DNA from: Pirellulales bacterium
Lineage (GTDB): Bacteria > Planctomycetota > Planctomycetia > Pirellulales > Thermoguttaceae
Reading direction: 5' to 3'
Assembly (NCBI GenBank): GCA_016935315.1
Contig: JAFGRD010000019.1
Location: forward strand, 62,001-126,000
DNA: 64,000 nt
The notes beneath the pieces are model-generated. The model saw only the letters and a list, made by a program, of their open reading frames with translations. It made no database searches and was not told the origin of the DNA. Of this stretch, positions 59,979 to 64,000 are shown one piece after another. The translations under genes and the position numbers were made by a program. How positions within the stretch are numbered: the stretch's first letter is position 1; every line of letters begins with the position of its first letter.

Positions 59979-61925
59979 TCAACGCAACCAGACCAGCCGG
60001 TAATGTCGCAACGCGCCATCGGCGTCGCGATAGAAGTATTCGTCGAGCGTGCAGAGGCTCTCGCCCGTGTCCACGGCCCATTGGGCCTCGGCCAGGCGGC
60101 TGAGCGTGGAGTCGTAGCCGATGCCGTCGCCGGCGACCGTTTCGGCCAGCAGCAGATGCGTGAATCCGGCCTCGCGCAGCCGCCGGCCGAACTCGGTCGG
60201 CCGGCGAATCTCCCGATCGTAGTGCGTGTAGCGCCGGTAGAAGTTTTCCCGAGTCACCCGATGATCGAAGTAGAAGGCGCGATAATCCTGGCTGAGCAGG
60301 TGGGCGTCGGCGCCCAGCAGCGCGTTGGCCACCGCGGCGGCCCGATAGGTCGGCTCGTGGCGGACCAGGTAGGCGTCGCGGTCCTCCCACCCGACGGCCA
60401 CGCCCACTTGCCCGCCACAGCGCGTCACGGCCGCGGCACAACTGGCCGCCACGGCACAGGCAAACGCGCCGCCGCTAATCCACCGCGCAGGCCGAGGGAA
60501 GCGGCGCAACTCGATCCAGACCCAGGTGGCCGCCACGCATAAAGGCGCGACGGCCGGGAACAGGAACCGCACGTTCTGCCGCAACAGATACCAGAGCACC
60601 CCATAACCCAACGCCACCGTCAGCAGCGTCCCCAGCCCGCGAAGCCGCCGCGCCAGCACCATGCCCGGCACCGCGGCCAACAGCACCACGCCCAGTTGGT
60701 GGCCGCGGCCGCCGAACCGCTCCGGGTGCATGGTCACCTGCCAGGGGGCGCTCAGCAGTCCGCTCAGGTCGCGGCCCAAGGGCGCCTTGTCCTTGGGCAA
60801 CGTTTCGGTGGCGCTGACGGCCGTGCCGGCGTCGCCGAACACCTCGCCCAGGAACGGGAAGACCGGGTTGCCGCGATACCAGGCCGCCCGGGCGTACCAG
60901 GGTCCGCCGATGCTTGCCGCCACGACGGCCACCACGGCCGCCCCTTGCAGCAGGAACCGTCGTTGATGGGGTTTACGCACCATACACCAAATCCAGACCG
61001 CGGCCAGGGCGGCGGCGAAGACCAGGGCGATGTACTTCGTGCCCAGGGCCCCTCCAGCCGCTACGCCGGCGACGACGAACCAGCGTTGGTCCTCGTCGCA
61101 GAACGCCGCCCGCCACCAGGCAGCCAGCGCCAGCGTGGTCATCGCGGCCAGGGCGACGTCGTTCAGCGGGGCGGTCATCTGGTTGTTCACGCCCGGTGTG
61201 AGCACGACCAGCGCCCCGGCGACCCATGCCCAAGGGCGTCCCAGAAGCGGCGTGGCCAGCACGACGGTGGCCAGCGCCAGCAGAACGCCCAGCCCCCAAT
61301 GGACCAATTGGGCACCGACGCCGCCGTCCAGCGCCAACGCCCAGAGATACCACATCTCGGCCAGCAAGGGGAACGTGGCGTTGTCGTGATACGGCAGGTA
61401 GCCGATCTCGTGTTGCAGCAGGAACGTCTTGGGCAGCTCCAGGTGGTAGCAGAGGGCGTCGCCGGCGGTCGGCGGTGCCAAAGCCCCAACGAGCGAGCCA
61501 AGGCAAGCACAGACCGCGGCAGCCACGATCCCCCGACCGACCCAGCGTCCCGGCGGGCCCCAGGGCGCCTCGTCCGGCAGCTCGGGCGCTTCGTCCGGCA
61601 GCTGGGGCGCTGCGGGCGACGCGTGCGGGAGGGAAAACGCCTCCCGTTCGGCCACGTGCAGCCGGCCGCGCACTGCTTCGCTCAGCCCCCAGGCGCACGC
61701 GACCATTGTGATCACGCCGACGAGCGGAACGTACAGCAGCCCCAGCAGCCCCAGCCCGAGCCAGAGCAGCCCGGCCGCGATCAACCCCAGGGCCACGCTC
61801 CACACGGCCGCCGACAGTCGGTCTTCTTCACCCAGGCCCAGTCCCCGCCACAGCGGTCGCCCCAGCCCAAACGCCGCCATGGCCAGCGTGCAGAAAGCGA
61901 AGATCGAATAAAGCTGTTGGATCAT
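59979..61925 (-). CDS. Polytopic membrane protein, GT-C/ArnT-like glycosyltransferase
   Basis: This 648-aa protein has about 11-13 hydrophobic segments and an early extracytoplasmic loop, PTAGDALCYHLELPKTFLLQ, with the Asp-rich GDxxxYH pattern of GT-C glycosyltransferases. Downstream PFLGEVFGDAGTAVSATETLP is a large loop. The last 130 residues are a soluble domain (DRDAYLVRHEPTYRAAAVAN, FYRRYTHYDREIRRP). GT-C enzymes use lipid-linked sugars to modify glycans or lipids. It sits in a glycan cluster with a GT9-like and a GT4-like gene. Start ATG at 61925; the frame continues to 61970. Confidence 0.8.
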   Translation of the reverse strand: MIQQLYSIFAFCTLAMAAFGLGRPLWRGLGLGEEDRLSAAVWSVALGLIAAGLLWLGLGLLGLLYVPLVGVITMVACAWGLSEAVRGRLHVAEREAFSLPHASPAAPQLPDEAPELPDEAPWGPPGRWVGRGIVAAAVCACLGSLVGALAPPTAGDALCYHLELPKTFLLQHEIGYLPYHDNATFPLLAEMWYLWALALDGGVGAQLVHWGLGVLLALATVVLATPLLGRPWAWVAGALVVLTPGVNNQMTAPLNDVALAAMTTLALAAWWRAAFCDEDQRWFVVAGVAAGGALGTKYIALVFAAALAAVWIWCMVRKPHQRRFLLQGAAVVAVVAASIGGPWYARAAWYRGNPVFPFLGEVFGDAGTAVSATETLPKDKAPLGRDLSGLLSAPWQVTMHPERFGGRGHQLGVVLLAAVPGMVLARRLRGLGTLLTVALGYGVLWYLLRQNVRFLFPAVAPLCVAATWVWIELRRFPRPARWISGGAFACAVAASCAAAVTRCGGQVGVAVGWEDRDAYLVRHEPTYRAAAVANALLGADAHLLSQDYRAFYFDHRVTRENFYRRYTHYDREIRRPTEFGRRLREAGFTHLLLAETVAGDGIGYDSTLSRLAEAQWAVDTGESLCTLDEYFYRDADGALRHYRLVWLR

Positions 61926-61929
61926 CGAA

Positions 61930-62139
61930 TCAGATCCACCCCAACATGGAGGCCGCATAGGCGCCGACAACGATCACGACCCAGCCGGTATACAGCCACG
62001 CCTGCCAGGCCGGCACCCACGGCGTCTGGCTGCCGCGCCGCGGCCGGTCCGACAGCAGCGTGGACGCCACCAGACGATAGGCGCGGCGGATGCCCGGCGG
62101 CCGCGGGCGGGTCTCCTTCTGGCGAATGGGAGCAATCAT
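61930..62139 (-). CDS. Small membrane protein
   Basis: This 69-aa protein starts MIAPIRQKETRPRPPGIRRA and ends with a single membrane helix (WLYTGWVVIVVGAYAASMLG then WI). Its ATG overlaps the GT9-like stop codon as ATGA, so translation is coupled. I know no family; the basic N-terminus should face the cytoplasm. The 4-bp overlap with its neighbour and position between two glycan genes suggest it is a real accessory subunit. Confidence 0.6.
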   Translation of the reverse strand: MIAPIRQKETRPRPPGIRRAYRLVASTLLSDRPRRGSQTPWVPAWQAWLYTGWVVIVVGAYAASMLGWI

Positions 62140-63512
62140 GACGGGGCTCCTTCCCGACGCGCGGCGATCCGACGACCGCGGCGGCCGGCCGGCGGCTCGG
62201 CGAGCACGCCTTCCAGCTCGGCCGCCACGCGACCCGGCAACAGCCCGCTCATGCACGGATGCTCGGCGCGAGGACAACGCTCGCGATGGCAGGGCGAACA
62301 GGCCACCGCGTGGCGGAGGACCGTTACCCGCTCGCCGGCCGGCCGCCATTGCCGCGCGTGGTTCGTGCCGCTGAATAGCACGACCACCGCCGTCCCCACG
62401 GCCGCTGCCAGATGGGCCGGGCCGGAATCGGCGCCCACCAGGACGTCGGCCCGCCGCAACAACGCGGCCAACTCGTTCTGTGTCAGCGCGCCCGTCCAAT
62501 CGGTCACGCCGGGCCAGGGCCGGCTGCCGAGGATTTGCCAGGCGGTTGGGCGGTCTTTGCCGCTGCCGACCAGGATAATCTGAGCCCCGTGGCCGACGAT
62601 GATTCGCCCCAGCAACTCCCGCCAGTGTTCGACGGGCCAGCTCTTGGCTTGCGTGCCGGCCCCTACGTGCAGAACGACACACGGCGCCGAGCCCGGCGAC
62701 GGCAGCTCGGCCAGCCGACGACCGATCCGTCGGCGGGCGCTCTCGGATGGGCAAAAGCGGGGTTTTCGGGCTGCGGGCGTTTCGGGAAGATCGATTCCCA
62801 GCGCCGAGACCACGGCCCAGCGCGACTCGACCTCGGGCCGACCGGGCACGAAGTCGACGCGATCGGTCAACAGGAACCCGCCGCCGCCGCAATCCCAGCC
62901 GATTCGCCGGCGCGCCCCGCAAAGCCATAAGATCACCGCCACGGGGAACTCGCCCCGAACGTCCAACCCCAGGTCCACGCGACGCCGTCGCAGCCGCAGT
63001 CCCCACCAAAGCATGGCGGGAATCCAGGCAAAGCGCGTCAGGGAGCCGCGGGCGAACCGGTTGATCCGCGAGACGTGGACCCGATCGACCTGGGGCATCG
63101 CCTCGAACACCTCCCGATTCCAGGCCCCGGCGAGCACTTCGATCGACGCGGCCGGATAACGATCCCGCAGGACCGGCAACACGGCGGTCGAGAGGATCGC
63201 ATCGCCGAGGTGGTCGAGCTGCACCAGCAGGATGACCTTCGGCTGCTCGGGCGGATACTCCCGCGCCGGCGGTCGCGCGCGACTGGCGACCAGGCGTCTG
63301 ACTGACCGCCCGGCCCCGAACACCGCTTCCCCCAGGAAGTCGACCACCGCGAACAAGATCCGCCACCGCGCCCGCACATAGCGATATCGCCCCAGCGGCA
63401 TTCGGCGCAGCCGTTGCACGCCGACGGCTTGTTCGACCGGCGGGCTGTTTCGCGCGGTCGAGCCGGTCCGTGACGGGATTTCGGACAGATGCGGTTGCGG
63501 GTGGTCGGTCAT
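62136..63512 (-). CDS. Glycosyltransferase family 9 (heptosyltransferase-like) protein
   Basis: This 458-aa protein has an N-terminal Rossmann-type domain (ILLVQLDHLGDAILSTAVLP, LRDRYPAASIEVLAGAWNRE) and a C-terminal donor-binding domain with PCVVLHVGAGTQAKSWPVEH, ADVLVGADSGPAHLAAAVGT and VVLFSGTNHARQW, the usual GT9 set. The first 90 residues are a basic, low-complexity extension before the first strand. GT9 enzymes add heptose or similar sugars to lipid A-core. It is followed by the coupled small membrane gene and preceded by a GT4-like gene. Confidence 0.9.
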   Translation of the reverse strand: MTDHPQPHLSEIPSRTGSTARNSPPVEQAVGVQRLRRMPLGRYRYVRARWRILFAVVDFLGEAVFGAGRSVRRLVASRARPPAREYPPEQPKVILLVQLDHLGDAILSTAVLPVLRDRYPAASIEVLAGAWNREVFEAMPQVDRVHVSRINRFARGSLTRFAWIPAMLWWGLRLRRRRVDLGLDVRGEFPVAVILWLCGARRRIGWDCGGGGFLLTDRVDFVPGRPEVESRWAVVSALGIDLPETPAARKPRFCPSESARRRIGRRLAELPSPGSAPCVVLHVGAGTQAKSWPVEHWRELLGRIIVGHGAQIILVGSGKDRPTAWQILGSRPWPGVTDWTGALTQNELAALLRRADVLVGADSGPAHLAAAVGTAVVVLFSGTNHARQWRPAGERVTVLRHAVACSPCHRERCPRAEHPCMSGLLPGRVAAELEGVLAEPPAGRRGRRIAARREGAPS

Positions 63513-63628
63513 GGGAGCAGCTAGGAGCGTGTGACGGGGACGGAGCGGGGAGGTGTTTTGTGGGATCGGTGGTTGGGGGTTGTGTCGTGTCGAGACCGGC
63601 CCGGTAACTTGCTGTTGGCGGCAGCACG

Positions 63629-64000
63629 CTACCGCCGGTGCCGCCTGAGGATTCCTTCGTACGCTTCTCGGGTGGCCTGGGCCGCGGCGGCCCAGGAGAA
63701 GTTCGTGCGGATCAGGTCGGCCAGCGTCCTGCTCCGCTTCCGCCGCAAGGCGGCCAGCACGGCGCGGCGGATGCCCGGCAGATCGTTCGGTCGGACGTAG
63801 GCGGCCCGCGGGCCGAAGTACTCGCATGCACAGCCACCCTCGGGCAGCACCAGCGGCGTGCCCGACATGCCGGCCTCTAGGGCCACCAGTCCCGGCGTCT
63901 CGTACCAACTGGCCAGCACGAGACAGCCGCACGCCGCATAGGCACTGGCCAGCCGGGGATCATGGTGCGGAAGCCGTGGCACGAACCGGACCTGGGGATC
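63629..64000 (-). CDS. Glycosyltransferase family 4-like, C-terminal part
   Basis: The frame runs off the window at its 5' end, so only about 124 C-terminal residues are visible. They show the GT4 donor-site block: VRFVPRLPHHDPRLASAYAA, then LASWYETPGLVALEAGMSGT, PLVLPEGGCACEYFG and YVRPNDLPGIRRAVL, with the E-x7-E pattern. The gene precedes the GT9-like gene by 116 bp and so belongs to the same envelope glycan cluster. Confidence 0.88.
   Translation of the reverse strand, partial: DPQVRFVPRLPHHDPRLASAYAACGCLVLASWYETPGLVALEAGMSGTPLVLPEGGCACEYFGPRAAYVRPNDLPGIRRAVLAALRRKRSRTLADLIRTNFSWAAAAQATREAYEGILRRHRR

Noticed and set aside
59968-60441. N-terminal extension of the YgbA-type gene into the GT-C gene.
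   Set aside because: It overlaps a real gene in another phase; the conserved family region starts just after the GTG at 59967.
1-64000. tRNA, rRNA and known riboswitch genes.
   Set aside because: I scanned intergenic regions for T-loop GTTCGA-type sequence and acceptor stems and saw no credible cloverleaf, rRNA segment or known riboswitch. A covariance-model scan could still find one.

Overview
This window is GC-rich bacterial chromosome, most likely from a planctomycete of the Pirellulales type. The giant exported proteins carry planctomycete N-terminal signatures (FEPLEDRRLLA, LESLEDRKMLD, FESLEPRLVLDA). PEP-CTERM exosortase substrates, a dockerin-bearing CotH/lamin-tail protein, HEAT-repeat lipoproteins and DUF4838/DUF5010 proteins fit the same group. 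All assignments were made by reading the sequence; no database search was run.

Layout. 1-0.8 kb: end of a radical SAM/SPASM gene. 0.8-10.2 kb: two adjacent giant surface proteins on the minus strand that share an unfamiliar LYDSxGDD repeat and the same C-terminal tail; the larger also has cyclophilin and cadherin-like domains. 10.4-16.3 kb: a Cys/Met-metabolism PLP enzyme followed by a 14-bp tandem repeat, a PEP-CTERM protein, an SMP-30 family protein, a polytopic membrane protein, and a methyltransferase overlapping a GYD-domain protein. 16.6-20.6 kb: a lone flagellin with a structured leader, a DUF5010-like secreted protein and an ImmA/IrrE-type metallopeptidase. 20.8-28.7 kb: plus-strand housekeeping and envelope genes: rimO, pgsA, a CPBP protease, a Gfo/Idh/MocA oxidoreductase, a lipid A acyltransferase-like enzyme, an ExeA-type ATPase and a BY-kinase-like ATPase lacking the Walker A lysine. 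28.7-43.4 kb: accessory region with most of the small repeats, a class IV aminotransferase, an alpha/beta-hydrolase-like protein, a Cys-rich small lipoprotein, a second PEP-CTERM protein, a CotH/lamin-tail/dockerin gene of about 2,020 codons broken by one amber codon, a DUF11 lipoprotein and a stand-alone LigD phosphoesterase domain. 43.6-52.0 kb: minus-strand tyrS, corA, ispD, a 3-hydroxyacyl-CoA dehydrogenase and two HEAT-repeat proteins. 52.4-64 kb: a histone deacetylase-family enzyme, a membrane protein with an NlpC/P60-like tail, a 767-bp gene-free stretch with strong hairpins, a Tm-1-like/PEP-hydrolase-like/DUF4838 cluster, and a minus-strand envelope-glycan cluster.

The least ordinary features are the small repeats. 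Four roughly 105-bp copies of one element lie between 28.6 and 52.3 kb. Each has terminal inverted repeats, an internal 12-bp palindrome and flanking TA dinucleotides, as expected for a MITE mobilised by an IS630/Tc1-mariner transposase. Two copies start exactly at the end of a gene, and their TA-TTGA end supplies that gene's stop codon. At least two further short repeat families are interspersed in the same region. The other strong observations are the amber codon inside the CotH domain, the repeat and tail shared by the two giant surface proteins, and the BY-kinase-like protein without its P-loop lysine.
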